From: Chloranthus sessilifolius
Taxonomy: Eukaryota > Streptophyta > Magnoliopsida > Chloranthales > Chloranthaceae
Assembly (NCBI GenBank): GCA_021018995.1
Contig: CM037596.1
Coordinates: 15,327,501 to 15,391,500, forward strand
Direction of reading: 5' to 3'
Length of the DNA: 64,000 nucleotides
The notes below the pieces were generated by a model. The model ran no database searches and had not been told where the DNA came from. It saw nothing but the letters and a program-made list of their open reading frames with translations. Every line of letters starts with the position of its first letter. The first letter of the stretch is position 1. Of the stretch, positions 21,701 to 27,580 are shown one piece after another. The position numbers and the translations under genes were made by a program.

Positions 21701-23476
21701 GGGACCAGTTTGGGTCTAAATCCCTACCCTTTGAGTCGGATTGGAAATCTTGATCAATTTGTTAAATGACCTTACCAGACTCCTTGCCTTATCCTTGTTA
21801 AATGACTCGGCCTGATTTTTTGCTAATCAGGCTAGGTTGCCCCAACGGGTCGAGTGAGCCAACCCGCCACGGTCTGGTTTGGGTAAAAAATCCTGACCCT
21901 TCGAGTCAGTTTGGAAATCCCGACCCATTTGTTAAATGACCCTGTCATCCCTTATATTTAGGGTTGTCAGTGAGCCAGGCTTCAGACCCAGCCCGGTTAG
22001 GGATAGGTTTAGGCTTAAATATTAAAGGGCTTTTTACTAAAAGGTTGCGTGTGCCGATTTTAATTACTAAAAAATAGAGGGTATTTCTAGATGACCAAAA
22101 TATTGCAACATGGGCCGAGTATGGGTTACTTCAGGGCCAGTCCACCGCAGCGTGTTTTAGCATGTCAATTTGTTCCCTCCGAATTAAAAAAAATTCAGAC
22201 TACTTCTGTGGGACGGCGTCAATATTATAGTACATGCTTCGGGGATAGCCCACCGATGCTGGTTTTATGCTGCGGGGTGGACAGCCCACCCAAGCTGATT
22301 TTCAGTTCACAACATGGGTCCTGTACACCCGTATCGTGAGACGTTTTGGTAATAAAAAATAAACCTCGTTATTTTGGTGATTAAAATATGGGCACGAAAT
22401 GTTTTGGTAATAAATCCAATAGATCCTTATATACCCGCCGAACTCAGCCCAAATTGTAGCCGGGCCAGGTTCCAGACTAGTTTTTAGGGTTGAAAATAAT
22501 CGGGCCTACTAAAAGCCCTGCTCAAGCCCCACCCAGACAAGTCCGATTATATTAAGGGAAAAGGCCAAGCTGGCACGAATCCAAAAGCCCTGGCTTATTT
22601 AAATGCAAACCTGGCCCTGACCCAACTTGAGTTTTTGCTTATCCGGCTGGGTTCAATTCTGGTGAGGTTGGCCCCGACCCGTTTGCTGCTAATAAGATGG
22701 AAAGAAATCCAATGGCAGCCAACACCTACTCTAATCATATAGGCTGCGTATGGCATATCTCTTTGCTGGCCCCTGCCACAGCAGAGTTTACCTGCTTTAG
22801 TTGATTTTCATTTTCTTTTCTAACTCCCTGTAAAGGAGGATTTACCTGCTCTAGCAGTAACCTCCTTGCTCTCTACTAGCTCCCTAGCAGAGCAAATAAA
22901 ATTTGCTCTGACAAGGAATGAGTAGAGAGGACGGTAGAACTGATGAACAGGTAAATCTTGCATAAAATCTTGCTATGCAAAGAGCTATCAAGGAGATGGG
23001 GTACCTGCTAAAGCAGGTAGCAAAATGTTAGTAAAGAGGATGGGAACCTACTAAAGCAGGTGAACTCTGCTATGGCAGAGGCTAGCAGAGAGCTATGCCA
23101 TACGCAGCTATAGTCATATGCAGCATCTCCCATCAAACCTGATCTAACAAATTGCGCACAAAAAACTAAATTCCATTCATGCATTATTTTCATTTGTCCA
23201 TTAAACCCCAAAAAAATCAAAACAAAATCTCAAGAACAGAACCCAAAAAAGAGAATACCTGAGTATTTTGTTCTTGGCCTGGTTGAGGCTTTCGATTCTC
23301 GTTTGCATGGTCATATAACTTTGCATGATTTCCTTATAATGTTCGCAATGCCTACAGTCAAAATCAGAACAATCAAAACGTCCATGATGATGAACAACAT
23401 AAAAGAAAGAGTTGCTAATTTGGGGACGTGTGCCATGCGTAAACACCATCAAAGCCGCCATCTGATTTGAGGCCAT
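27..23476 (-). CDS. P-loop NTPase (GTPase-like) host gene, 6 exons, two giant introns
   Basis: Six minus-strand segments join in matching phase (2,1,2,1,1) into one frame of 333 codons: 23476-23259, 10450-10269, 10005-9831, 9737-9532, 344-219, 124-33. Every acceptor ends in AG and every donor starts with GT. The protein has Walker A GPRGSGKS at residues 103-110, a G3-like DTRS at 161-164 (usual DxxG glycine replaced by Ser), a hydrophobic strand ending [10 protein letters not shown] near 220-229, and a G4-like THGD at 269-272. This is the order of a TRAFAC-type GTPase fold, but the G4 is not canonical N/TKxD, so nucleotide preference is open. Residues about 47-72 look helical. An in-frame TGA at 29-27 would end the protein at about 334 residues. 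Alternatively ATG|GTATGATC at 33/32 is a donor and the gene continues outside the window. The role in the cell is unknown to me. No symbol is assigned. Introns 1 and 4 are filled with transposons. Confidence 0.85.
219..344 (-). CDS. Host gene exon 5 (G4-like THGD)
   Basis: The acceptor TCATTTTTGCAG precedes ATGACAAGCC, and G|AT restores Asp. The exon encodes [19 protein letters not shown], then a helix, then [14 protein letters not shown], and ends CCCAG|GTGCTA. The THGD tetrad after a hydrophobic strand is the probable G4 base-recognition loop. Confidence 0.87.
345..929. other. Intron 4, 3' part: no recognisable element
   Basis: This stretch of intron 4 is AT-rich and has a poly(A) tract at 660-672. 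I see no coding sequence or clear repeat ends. A phrase around GTGTGCACATAG at 529 recurs near 23896, so part of it may be an old unclassified repeat. Confidence 0.4.
930..1325 (+). pseudogene. L1-type LINE fragment, zf-RVT C-terminal region
   Basis: A broken plus-strand frame reads [16 protein letters not shown], then SNVLHRF and CWHPLFL, followed by [18 protein letters not shown] near 1236-1290. This Cys/His block followed by IWLExN is the zinc-binding C-terminal region (zf-RVT) of plant L1-like LINE ORF2. Frame shifts and stops show that it is dead. Poly-pyrimidine sequence and a TTTAATTAATGAAATT-like stretch at 1740-1885 look like the 3' UTR of the same element, with 1326-1740 being unassigned or inserted DNA. 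Confidence 0.6.
1905..2700 (+). mobile_element. Gypsy-like remnant: LTR end, primer site and gag
   Basis: TGGTATCAAAGC at 2032-2043 resembles the initiator-tRNA-Met primer-binding site TGGTATCAGAGC and follows a sequence ending CACA, like an LTR 3' end. Downstream a decayed frame reads [22 protein letters not shown] at about 2360-2430, then KVKFLQVG and [18 protein letters not shown]. This is the pattern of Retrotrans_gag in Ty3/Gypsy elements. No pol follows. No second LTR was seen. Confidence 0.55.
2701..3239. other. Intron 4: unassigned
   Basis: No coding sequence or defined repeat boundary is visible. A short CTATCTAT/ACATCTAC simple-repeat patch lies at 2815-2850. Confidence 0.4.
3240..3424. 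repeat. Left half of a MITE-like repeat split by the Copia element
   Basis: This segment (GCGCCACATGGCACCC..., TTGGGTCAAAGTTGGAAAAAACTAAATGCAC) is continued at 9020-9236 after the Copia element. A related, unsplit copy at about 17500-17815 runs GTCAAAGTTAGGAAAAAATTAATGCAC straight into ..CTATGATTTGAAGGGC. That marks the Copia element as an insertion in the repeat. A third partial copy lies near 27190-27440. The family class is not clear. Confidence 0.6.
3425..3703 (+). repeat. Copia 5' LTR
   Basis: It begins TGTTATTAGGTGACACG and matches the 3' LTR over its length, except for a deletion of about 45 bp after AAACTAAATCCCC. It ends just before the primer-binding site. A perfect 13-bp inverted repeat (TTCAAATTCAAAT, loop CACT, ATTTGAATTTGAA) lies at 3519-3548. 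Confidence 0.88.
3704..3715 (+). other. Copia primer-binding site
   Basis: TGGTATCAGAGC is the complement of the 3' end of initiator tRNA-Met, the usual minus-strand primer of plant Copia elements. It directly follows the 5' LTR. Confidence 0.9.
3810..4572 (+). pseudogene. Copia gag (UBN2/gag-polypeptide)
   Basis: The frame opens [20 protein letters not shown], typical of the start of plant Copia GAG. It shifts at about 3960-4015 into [27 protein letters not shown] and [16 protein letters not shown], the UBN2 core. A frameshift separates the two halves. No intact zinc knuckle is readable; the downstream [11 protein letters not shown] phrase is only a knuckle relic. Confidence 0.85.
4573..5160 (+). 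pseudogene. Copia protease and GAG-pre-integrase region
   Basis: [20 protein letters not shown] sits where Copia proteases have D-S/T-G-A, so the catalytic Asp is Asn here and the enzyme would be inactive. [17 protein letters not shown] and [17 protein letters not shown] follow, the latter being the conserved GAG-pre-integrase HxRLGH block. Confidence 0.85.
5199..5624 (+). pseudogene. Copia integrase core
   Basis: The DDE residues are visible: LIHMDVWTT (first Asp), [15 protein letters not shown] (second Asp), and [15 protein letters not shown] (Glu, with the NGxAER signature). The [14 protein letters not shown] motif is present. The frame is shifted relative to the protease and ends at a stop after IPKEY. 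Downstream residues [14 protein letters not shown] belong to the integrase C-terminal linker in another frame (5641-6180). Confidence 0.88.
6390..7041 (+). pseudogene. Copia reverse transcriptase
   Basis: The frames read [31 protein letters not shown], then [12 protein letters not shown] with the intact YVDD catalytic box at about 6785-6799, and [11 protein letters not shown] replaces the Trp codon after KQAPRA (RAWFKC in the family), a G-to-A change. Coding continues into GTKL and is cut by the solo LTR at 7042. Confidence 0.88.
7042..7976 (-). mobile_element. Solo Gypsy LTR inserted in the Copia RT/RNase H region
   Basis: This 935-bp block is in reverse orientation, starting TGACGCGGGA on the plus strand and ending TCCCCGTCA. 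It matches the LTRs of the Gypsy element at 10731-17364 and of the minus-strand element at 50662-51546. It is flanked by CTATA (7037-7041) and CTATC (7977-7981), a 5-bp TSD with one change. The Copia coding frame continues across the insertion once the LTR and one TSD copy are ignored. No internal sequence remains, so it is a solo LTR. Confidence 0.92.
7982..8690 (+). pseudogene. Copia RNase H
   Basis: The frame reads [20 protein letters not shown], then [35 protein letters not shown] and [14 protein letters not shown]. This is the standard Copia RNase H domain with the YSDADW-type motif. After SEY a TGA replaces the Arg codon (CGA to TGA). The frame then runs QLAQTAAEF and later weaker similarity up to the polypurine tract. 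Confidence 0.88.
8687..8698 (+). other. Copia polypurine tract
   Basis: CACTTGCGGGGG directly before the 3' LTR TGTATTAGG is the usual Copia plus-strand primer position. Confidence 0.7.
8699..9019 (+). repeat. Copia 3' LTR
   Basis: It begins TGTATTAGGTGACACG and is about 321 bp long. It keeps the stretch lost from the 5' LTR and carries the same 13-bp inverted repeat at 8792-8821. The end lies near TCTTTTACG, by comparison with the 5' LTR/PBS junction. Confidence 0.85.
9020..9236. repeat. Right half of the MITE-like repeat, ending in an (AT)n tract
   Basis: The sequence TCTATGATTTGAAGGGC, then GATCATGTGCCACATGGCAC, then an AT microsatellite at about 9209-9235, parallels the unsplit copy near 17636-17866, which ends in a similar (AT)n. 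This supports one ancestral repeat interrupted by the Copia element. Confidence 0.6.
9532..9737 (-). CDS. Host gene exon 4
   Basis: The acceptor TTCTAAACAG precedes ACTTTCTGATG. The exon encodes a basic stretch (KWKERW..SKTRK), then the buried-strand segment [18 protein letters not shown] and CPYLTFK. It ends AAAG|GTAAAA (phase 1). Intron 3 upstream is only 93 bp, in contrast to the 9.2 kb intron that follows. Confidence 0.87.
9831..10005 (-). CDS. Host gene exon 3 (G3-like DTRS)
   Basis: The acceptor GCTTTCAG precedes ATAACTTTTCTG, and the split codon T|AT gives Tyr. The exon encodes [18 protein letters not shown], then [10 protein letters not shown], which sits where a G3/Walker B DxxG is expected. 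It ends GTCAAGCG|GTTAGA (phase 2). Confidence 0.88.
10110..10252 (-). mobile_element. tRNA-headed SINE in host intron 2
   Basis: Read on the minus strand, the element has a tRNA-like head (TTGCTCTAGTGGTTGGCTTA as box A region, GGTTCAAACCTTG as box B), then a body ending ATTCATCAAAA and a poly(A) tail, seen as poly(T) at 10111-10122. It is flanked by 14-bp copies of TTGACTAAATACTT at 10096-10109 and 10253-10266. A second copy of the family lies at about 25957-26165. The right-hand TSD overlaps the splice donor of exon 2. Confidence 0.85.
10269..10450 (-). CDS. Host gene exon 2 (Walker A / P-loop)
   Basis: The exon starts after ATCTCTACAG at 10451 and ends TATCTT|GTAAGT at 10269/10268, a near-consensus plant donor. 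It encodes the P-loop GPRGSGKSS followed by [22 protein letters not shown]. Entry phase is 2 and exit phase is 1. Confidence 0.9.
10731..11707 (+). repeat. Gypsy 5' LTR
   Basis: It is about 977 bp and starts TGATGGGGACGCCACATAC. It contains several TCGATCGATCGA-type runs (about 10890-10990) that are partly missing from the 3' LTR, a TATATAAGG promoter-like site near 11110, and a telomere-like CCCTAAACCC patch near 11320. It ends TCCCGCGTCA. Confidence 0.93.
11713..11724 (+). other. Gypsy primer-binding site
   Basis: TGGTATCAGAGC, complementary to the initiator tRNA-Met 3' end, lies five bases past the 5' LTR. Confidence 0.9.
11842..12998 (+). pseudogene. Gypsy gag
   Basis: The ATG at 11842 opens [20 protein letters not shown] with a coiled-coil-like N-terminus. 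A frameshift near 12138 leads to [18 protein letters not shown] (Retrotrans_gag core), then [20 protein letters not shown] and [18 protein letters not shown]. Two TGA stops (12276-12278 and 12538-12540) replace Arg-type CGA codons. The zinc knuckle reads [14 protein letters not shown]: both flanking Cys pairs are kept but the expected His is Tyr. Confidence 0.88.
13000..13330 (+). pseudogene. Gypsy protease
   Basis: [20 protein letters not shown] is the aspartic protease active-site region (family DSG[A/C]; here the Gly is Asp). A frameshift at about 13262 leads to [20 protein letters not shown], the conserved ILGRPWL flap/C-terminal block. Confidence 0.82.
13500..14455 (+). pseudogene. Gypsy reverse transcriptase
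   Basis: Frames read [69 protein letters not shown], then [13 protein letters not shown] with the YFDD box near 14126-14143, and FLGFII. Two TGA stops replace Trp (after KKDGT and after PGDE), both G-to-A changes. The connection domain follows ([19 protein letters not shown]). Confidence 0.9.
14456..15060 (+). pseudogene. Gypsy RNase H
   Basis: [20 protein letters not shown] and [20 protein letters not shown], then [20 protein letters not shown], match the Gypsy RNase H domain (RT_RNaseH). A TGA after FYAVV replaces an Arg codon. [18 protein letters not shown] marks the domain end. Confidence 0.88.
15096..16253 (+). pseudogene. Gypsy integrase, longest open segment of the element
   Basis: This is a 385-codon open frame. 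It has the tail of the zinc-binding domain ([10 protein letters not shown].. HCRTCQVSK) and the DDE core: [11 protein letters not shown] (Asp), [14 protein letters not shown] (Asp), and [16 protein letters not shown] (Glu). The GPY/F-like C-terminal module follows ([15 protein letters not shown].. [20 protein letters not shown]), then [11 protein letters not shown]. The reading frame shifts at its 5' end (LARG) relative to RNase H. A proline-rich linker (16100-16190) leads to the chromodomain. Confidence 0.93.
16245..16396 (+). pseudogene. Chromodomain at the Gypsy integrase C-terminus
   Basis: [10 protein letters not shown] is followed, after a frameshift near 16298, by [20 protein letters not shown], then [13 protein letters not shown] and a stop at 16394-16396, 12 bp before the 3' LTR. 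The aromatic positions (Y, W, W) fit a chromodomain, which makes this a chromovirus. In the family, such domains direct integration to modified chromatin. Confidence 0.8.
16408..17364 (+). repeat. Gypsy 3' LTR
   Basis: It starts TGACGGGGACGCCACATAC, ends CTCGTGTCA, and is followed by the TSD CCAAT. It is shorter than the 5' LTR in the GATC-rich region (about 16560-16660), by loss or gain of TCGATCGA-type units. Confidence 0.93.
17370..17866. repeat. MITE-like repeat copy ending in (AT)n
   Basis: The phrases GTCAAAGTTAGGAAAAAATT, CTATGATTTGAAGGGCG, CACATACCACATGGCATGTG and a long AT run at about 17816-17864 parallel the split repeat at 3240-3424/9020-9236. It serves as the empty-site comparison for the Copia insertion. 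The exact left end is not clear. Confidence 0.55.
17920..18057 (-). mobile_element. tRNA-headed SINE, second family
   Basis: On the minus strand it reads GGCATTAGCCCAGTTGGTAC (box A), then GGTCATGGGTTCGATACTCG (box B), a short body and an A-rich tail. A 15-bp TSD, TGTTTAAATGATCTT, flanks it at 17905-17919 and 18058-18072. The head differs from the SINE at 10110, so this is a separate family. Confidence 0.85.
18340..18570. repeat. GTATCG-rich palindromic cluster
   Basis: The stretch is built from GTATCG/CGATAC words. Two adjacent 26-bp near-identical palindromes at 18443-18468 and 18474-18499 share arms TTGAATGTATCG/CGATACATTCAA, with centres TT and AA. A related cluster lies at 43500-43770 and a weaker one at about 31550-31860. 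The class is unknown. Confidence 0.7.
18701..18741. repeat. (AT)n microsatellite
   Basis: Uninterrupted AT dinucleotide repeat. Bases 18742-18984 beyond it hold no recognisable element, except a poly(T) followed by GATGAATATCG at about 18940, which resembles a SINE tail. Confidence 0.95.
19110..19732 (+). repeat. First LTR of the non-autonomous element
   Basis: It begins TGTTCTGGTCGATCGATC, is rich in TCGATCGATC words (19120-19280), contains TATATAAGGTCATTATAAC near 19390, and ends TTGCATCA before a primer-site relic. Confidence 0.85.
19783..20705 (+). pseudogene. gag-like remnant with a 21-residue duplication
   Basis: The ATG near 19783 begins [23 protein letters not shown], resembling the gag start of the Gypsy element at 11842 and of the minus-strand element at 50488. 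Further on, an open frame (20304-20705) contains a duplicated 21-residue unit of the type [21 protein letters not shown], equal to a 63-bp tandem repeat. Then comes [20 protein letters not shown]. No protease or polymerase is present. Confidence 0.6.
20710..21347 (+). repeat. Second LTR of the non-autonomous element
   Basis: It starts TGTTCTGGTCAATCGAT and ends TCCCGCATCA. It matches the LTR at 19110-19732 with scattered substitutions, and GATC-rich words recur at about 20797-20905. Confidence 0.85.
21370..21553 (+). pseudogene. RTE-type LINE 3' end
   Basis: A frame ends [13 protein letters not shown] and is followed by a noncoding tail GATGGGATAAGGCTTTGATG with GATGATGATGA. This pairing (ORF2 C-terminus ending in ADP, then GGGATAAGGCTTTG and a trinucleotide tail) is characteristic of plant RTE-clade LINEs. 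The 5' part is missing. Confidence 0.7.
21554..22741. repeat. Unclassified repeats; GGGTCGGG/CCCGACCC-rich stretches
   Basis: The stretches at 21840-21990 and 22440-22690 consist of degenerate words such as CCCGACCC, GGCCGGG and GGGCTTGAGC. Similar stretches occur at 27000-27170, 27900-28150, 28830-29060 and 31910-31990. Between them, 22000-22430 is a unique-looking block with two phrases like ACGTTTTGGTAATAAA. No gene is seen. Confidence 0.45.
22742..23109. mobile_element. MITE with long terminal inverted repeats
   Basis: The ends are GGCTGCGTATGGCAT and ATGCCATACGCAGCT, and similarity between the arms extends inwards to about GAGTTTACCTGCTTTAG. Three-base ATA duplications flank it (22739-22741, 23110-23112). 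A second copy lies at 30109-30403. A 3-bp TSD suggests a PIF/Harbinger-type family by inference. It sits about 150 bp inside host intron 1 from exon 1. Confidence 0.82.
23259..23476 (-). CDS. Host gene exon 1 (start codon, residues 1-72)
   Basis: The ATG at 23476 opens a 218-base exon that ends CTCAG|GTATTC (phase 2). The encoded N-terminus starts [12 protein letters not shown], carries a Cys/His cluster ([15 protein letters not shown], about residues 35-49), and ends in a helical stretch [11 protein letters not shown]. It splices to exon 2 by completing an AGC serine codon, giving [17 protein letters not shown]. The cluster could be a metal site or chance. A TGTAG|GCATTGCG sequence inside the exon looks like an acceptor, so an extra intron cannot be fully excluded. 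However, the frame is open right through. Confidence 0.75.
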
Positions 23477-24171
23477 AATCTAAAGAGCTTTGATACAAAA
23501 GATTGGCATGAAACACGGTTATCTGATTCAATGGTTGACTAGCTGCATTGAATCATATAATAGAGATCATAACTTCATTCCAATTTTTACACCAAAGATC
23601 TTCATGGCCTTCAATCAAATGGCTTAAGTGGTGTTTACACATGGCACAGGTCTCCAAAATATCAAGTTTCATTTAATCGCGTGTGTGGGCTAACTTTTTG
23701 CGTGCAACTAATGGGTCCCCAAGAAAAATAATAAAAATTGAAGGAAACATCACATTTACGTATGAAATAAGATTTCCGATTATGTAAGCGGCCCGACCCG
23801 ATTGAGTAGTACTCAAGTCATCATATATAATAGGTGGGCCATGATCTAATGCAAAGAACAATAAATTTTGATGCCCAAAAATAAAATAGAGTAGTGTGCA
23901 CATAGCAAAAGTTGGTGTGTGCTAGGAAAATTTTGCTTTATTTAATAGGAAGAAATACAAAAATAGGATAAGTTTATGTGCACCCAGTCACTACTATTTA
24001 ACACGCTTCTTGATAATTGATGCACCTTTTGGATCTTGATTCGCAAGATTAAAACAAAATTTCTTATAATTAGTGTGTAGGTAGCAAAAGTTGGTGTGTA
24101 ACTAGAAGTTGTGGCGGAAAGGGAAAATAAAAGTGAAATACTCGTTATATGGTGGGGGTGAGGGCAACCCC
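23477..24171. promoter_or_regulatory. Upstream flank of the host gene (putative promoter region)
   Basis: This is the region 5' of the exon-1 ATG on the minus strand. No clear TATA box can be assigned with confidence and there is no coding sequence. A phrase GCAAAAGTTGGTGTGT occurs twice (about 23905 and 24088), indicating an old unclassified repeat. The promoter call rests on position only. Confidence 0.3.
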
Positions 24172-24174
24172 TTA

Positions 24175-25622
24175 GGCCTCTTTGGAGAGCCAAGAAATTG
24201 CCAGCTTTTGAGTCTTTTCTGTGGAAAATGTTATTTTCTAGCACTTTCTGAGGTTTTTCTGTGTTCGGGAGTTTTTATTGGGCTGTGTGTTTTCATTGCA
24301 TTTTCCTGAGAAAGGGACGTTTTGTTTTTGGAGGATTTTGCTCAGGAAAGCTCAGTTTTTTAGCTTGGGATGCTATAGTACACGTAAGGAGTCTCACTGA
24401 ATCATATATTCTCCAGCCAACATTCCAATTAACTATCATTTAAACATAGCTTTTAAATATACAGTTAACTGCCATTTAAACATAGCTTTTAAATGTAGGG
24501 GTTGGCGATTTAAATGAGTAAATCTGACATTTACTTCATGCACCCATCAATGGCATTTAGAAGTGTCATTGGTAATTCCCCATTGCAGCCACCTTAAAGC
24601 AGTTTCTAACAAACACGTAACGTAGTAACAACTGCATAAAAGAACCCCCGTTTGAAGTGATTTTCTCATAATCTGCCCGATAAAAGTCTTCAATACATTG
24701 CTGATTGAATGTCTATAAATTTTGACGATCATCCGATCAATATAACCGCTTAGATGAAGTTCATAAATACGTATGGCTATAGTGTGTGAAAGAATACAAT
24801 GCACTTTCTGACATTTTCTTGAGAAAGTGTAGAACACAAGAAAATGTCAGAAATTGAAGGAAAATGAGTTTCTGAGTAATTCAAGAATGTTCCCAAGGAA
24901 AGTCACTTTCCTCAAAAAGCTAGTTTATGGGCAGAAATTGAGAGCTCGTTCGGCAGCTTCTGAGCTTTCCCCGGGAAAGCTCAGAAAATTACTACCTCAA
25001 TTTCTGCCCAGAAACTAGCATTTTGAGGAAAGTCACTTCCGAGGGGAACGTTCTTAAGTTACTCAAAAACTCATTTTTTGAGCATGTCTGACCTTTTCTT
25101 GTGTTTTACACTTTCTCAAGAAAATTTCAGAAAGCGCATTGTGTTCTTCCGCACGCATTTATGAGCTTCATCTAAGTGGTTATACTGATTGGATGATCGT
25201 CAAAATTTATAGACATTCAATCGGCAATGTGTTGAAGACTTCTGTCGAGCAAATTATGAGAAAACCACTTCAAACGTGGGTTCTTTTATGCCGCCGACCT
25301 CTTGAGTTACATTTAAATGATAGTTAACTGTACATTTAAATGATAGTTAATTGGGACGTTGGCTATAGCTACTTTTAGTTGAAGAAAGGATTCAATGAGA
25401 TCCCTCGTCATGTACTATAGTAGCCCAAGCTCAGAAACTGAGCTTTCCTGAGCAAAATCCGCCAAAACCAAAATGTCGCTTTCTCAAGAAAGTGCGATGA
25501 CAACCCGCATCCCAATAAGAACTCCCGAACATAGGAAAACCTCATAAAGTGTCAGGAAATGGCATTTTCTTTGCTCTTCAACGAGGCCTGAGGGGAAAGC
25601 TCAAAAACTGCCGAACGTGCCC
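24175..25622. mobile_element. 1.45 kb foldback (palindromic) element
   Basis: The left arm (about 24175-24960) is repeated in inverse orientation in the right arm (about 24975-25600). The centre is near CTTTCCCCGGGAAAGC at about 24966-24981. Matching arm segments include CGGGAGTTTTTATTGGG, GATTTTGCTCAGGAAAGCTC and TATAAATTTTGACGATCATC, with arm-to-arm substitutions and small indels. TTA flanks both ends (24172-24174, 25623-25625), so a 3-bp-TSD foldback MITE is the likely class. Confidence 0.8.
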
Positions 25623-25956
25623 TTAGGGCCTGTTTGGATAAAAACAAGGGAAATGTAGGAAAGTAAAATAATATTCCTATATTTTCCCATGGATACCTAA
25701 GTTGTAGGAAACCATGGGATTCCTTTGTTTTTCGTTGTTTGGATAACCACATTGCTAGCTGGGAAAACGCAGGATTAATCAAATCCTGTGTTTGGATACA
25801 TATGCAGAAAATTGTAGGAAAATAACAATCCTAATAAAAAAATAGCCATAATACCACAAAATATCATCCAAACTAAAAAACAGTTGCAATATCATAAAAA
25901 TTATCCACAAAAATGACCAAAATATTATATATGTTTTTTTGCTCTTTACATATCTT

Positions 25957-26165
25957 AGTGAATTGCTCATTTGCTCTAGTGGTTGACTTAGTGCTTTGTG
26001 AAGGTTAAGTTCTAAGTTCAAACCTTGTTATGTGCAATAAACACCATATATGTGAGTAGCTAAGAGAAATCTCTCCCAAAATAAGTTCGTGCCTCACCTA
26101 AATAGATGGAGGGGAGCCCAAAAATTGTGGGATTTGGTTAAAAAAATAAAAGAAGAAATATTTGT
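25957..26165 (+). mobile_element. tRNA-headed SINE, same family as the copy at 10110
   Basis: ATCTTAGTGAATTGC, then TTTGCTCTAGTGGTTGACTT (box A region) and AGTTCAAACCTTG (box B) match the intron-2 SINE in opposite orientation. A body with ATGGAGGGGAGCCC follows, then an A-rich tail. No clear TSD was found. Confidence 0.7.
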
Positions 26166-26239
26166 TATGAAAATAAATACCATAAAAAAGATTGTTTGAA
26201 GATTTTGGGTGGTCAATATAATTTTGAATGAATGAGAAT

Positions 26240-26371
26240 CCACTAATATAAATTAGGACCCCTAAAGCTTAGTAACAAATTTTTAGAAAGTTTAGGTGGT
26301 CAATTCCACTAATATAAATTAAGACCCCTAAAGCTTAGTAACAAATTTTTAGAAAGTTTGGGTGGTCAATT
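26240..26371. repeat. 66-bp tandem duplication
   Basis: The unit beginning CCACTAATATAAATTA occurs at 26240 and again at 26306 with a handful of substitutions. Confidence 0.85.
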
Positions 26372-26807
26372 GACCACCCAAGTCATAACGTGGCTCCTCC
26401 TCTAATTTTTGGGGATGTGTGCCATATAGAATCAACATCTGATTGTCTGATAGGGGAACCATGATCTTAAATTCTTTCATGAGGAAGATTGAAAAAAAAT
26501 AATAATTTCCATCGTCTTATTCAAATCAGTCAATAGTTTTCGTCTGTGAAAAAATTATGTGGTATTACTAATAAACGGGTGAGAAGAGCCGTACCCTTAT
26601 CTTTTTCTTCTCCACTCCTCTTATCTTTTCGAGGTCTCGGCAAATTGAATGCCGAGGGATACCTTCGAACTCTTAAGTCGGAAATGAGTGTAAAAATTAT
26701 ATTTTGTATTCCGACCTTTAAGTCGCTTCCAAACAACGGAAAACTAGGAAAAATATAATCCGAATCTAAGTATTTCTCTCTTTTCCCCATTTTCAAACAT
26801 GCCCTTA

Positions 26808-27480
26808 AGGATTAGTCCAAGCATAAGCTTGGGATTACCATAAGTTATCAAAAAAAAAAAAGGAAAACAAAAGTGCCAAGTATCACTCTTCATTTTTCAG
26901 TTGGCCCGAGGCGTCAAATCACACATATTACATGGTGGTATAGTTTTGTTTTGTTTTTTGATCCATGGTGGTATAGTGATTCCACGTAGAGTGGAAATGG
27001 CCGGTGCTTGGATAAACCCAATCCTAGTATGGTGGATTTGGACTTAGCCCAAGTCTCGCCCGAGGTAGTGGCTGGCTTATGGCCCTAAGCAAGCCCGGTT
27101 GGTCATAAACTTTCAAAGCTCAAGCCCAGTCCTGCCCGACCTATTTGTTTATAGATTACTTATTAATTTACTTAAAAAAGGTCGGGGATATGGTTTGAAT
27201 GTATGGTAGATCCATGCGTTTGAACCAGGTGGGGTCCACGTGGCACCCATCTAGTGGATCGGGTGCCACAACAACTTCTGGGGAAAAAATTCAATGGACT
27301 AAGATGTGAGGGGTTGCACACTTGTATCCACCGAAAAAAAATTCTTTTAAATATTTTTAGATCACAGGGCACTTGATCTCAAAACAGGTATTGTTTTGGG
27401 TTCACTTGTCACATGGCATGTGATCTTGGGTATAATGCATGGACTTCAAACCCTATGCCCTTTTCCCTTAAAACAGTTAT
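26808..27480. repeat. Unassigned DNA plus a third partial copy of the MITE-like repeat
   Basis: 26808-27170 holds no gene and a CCCGACC-rich patch. 27190-27440 shares phrases with the repeat at 3240/17500 (CACGTGGCACCCATCT, GATCGGGTGCCAC, CACATGGCATGTGATC). Confidence 0.4.
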
Positions 27481-27580
27481 CCACATATTCAGACATGGAA
27501 ACATTGATGTATTACAAAACTACCTTACTCCACGTGATAGGGCTCATTGGGCATGCTCACCAACTGTTGTCCATTGCAAA

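Larger units (their letters stand above)
10451..23258 (-). other. Host gene intron 1 (about 12.8 kb)
   Basis: The donor CTCAG|GTATTC at 23259/23258 and the acceptor CTCTACAG at 10451 define it through the phase-2 join of exons 1 and 2. It carries a full-length Gypsy element, a tandem LTR derivative, a SINE, an RTE LINE tail, microsatellites and a MITE. Apart from these, 10451-10725 has no recognisable element. Confidence 0.8.
25626..26804. mobile_element. Harbinger/Tourist-like element with TTA target duplication
   Basis: The ends GGGCCTGTTTGGATAAAA and (inverted) GGGCATGTTTGAAAATGG are similar. TTA flanks both sides (25623-25625, 26805-26807). The left TTA is shared with the foldback element. 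The interior carries no transposase but holds a SINE (about 25957-26165) and a 66-bp tandem duplication (26240-26371), so much of its length is secondary. Confidence 0.6.
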
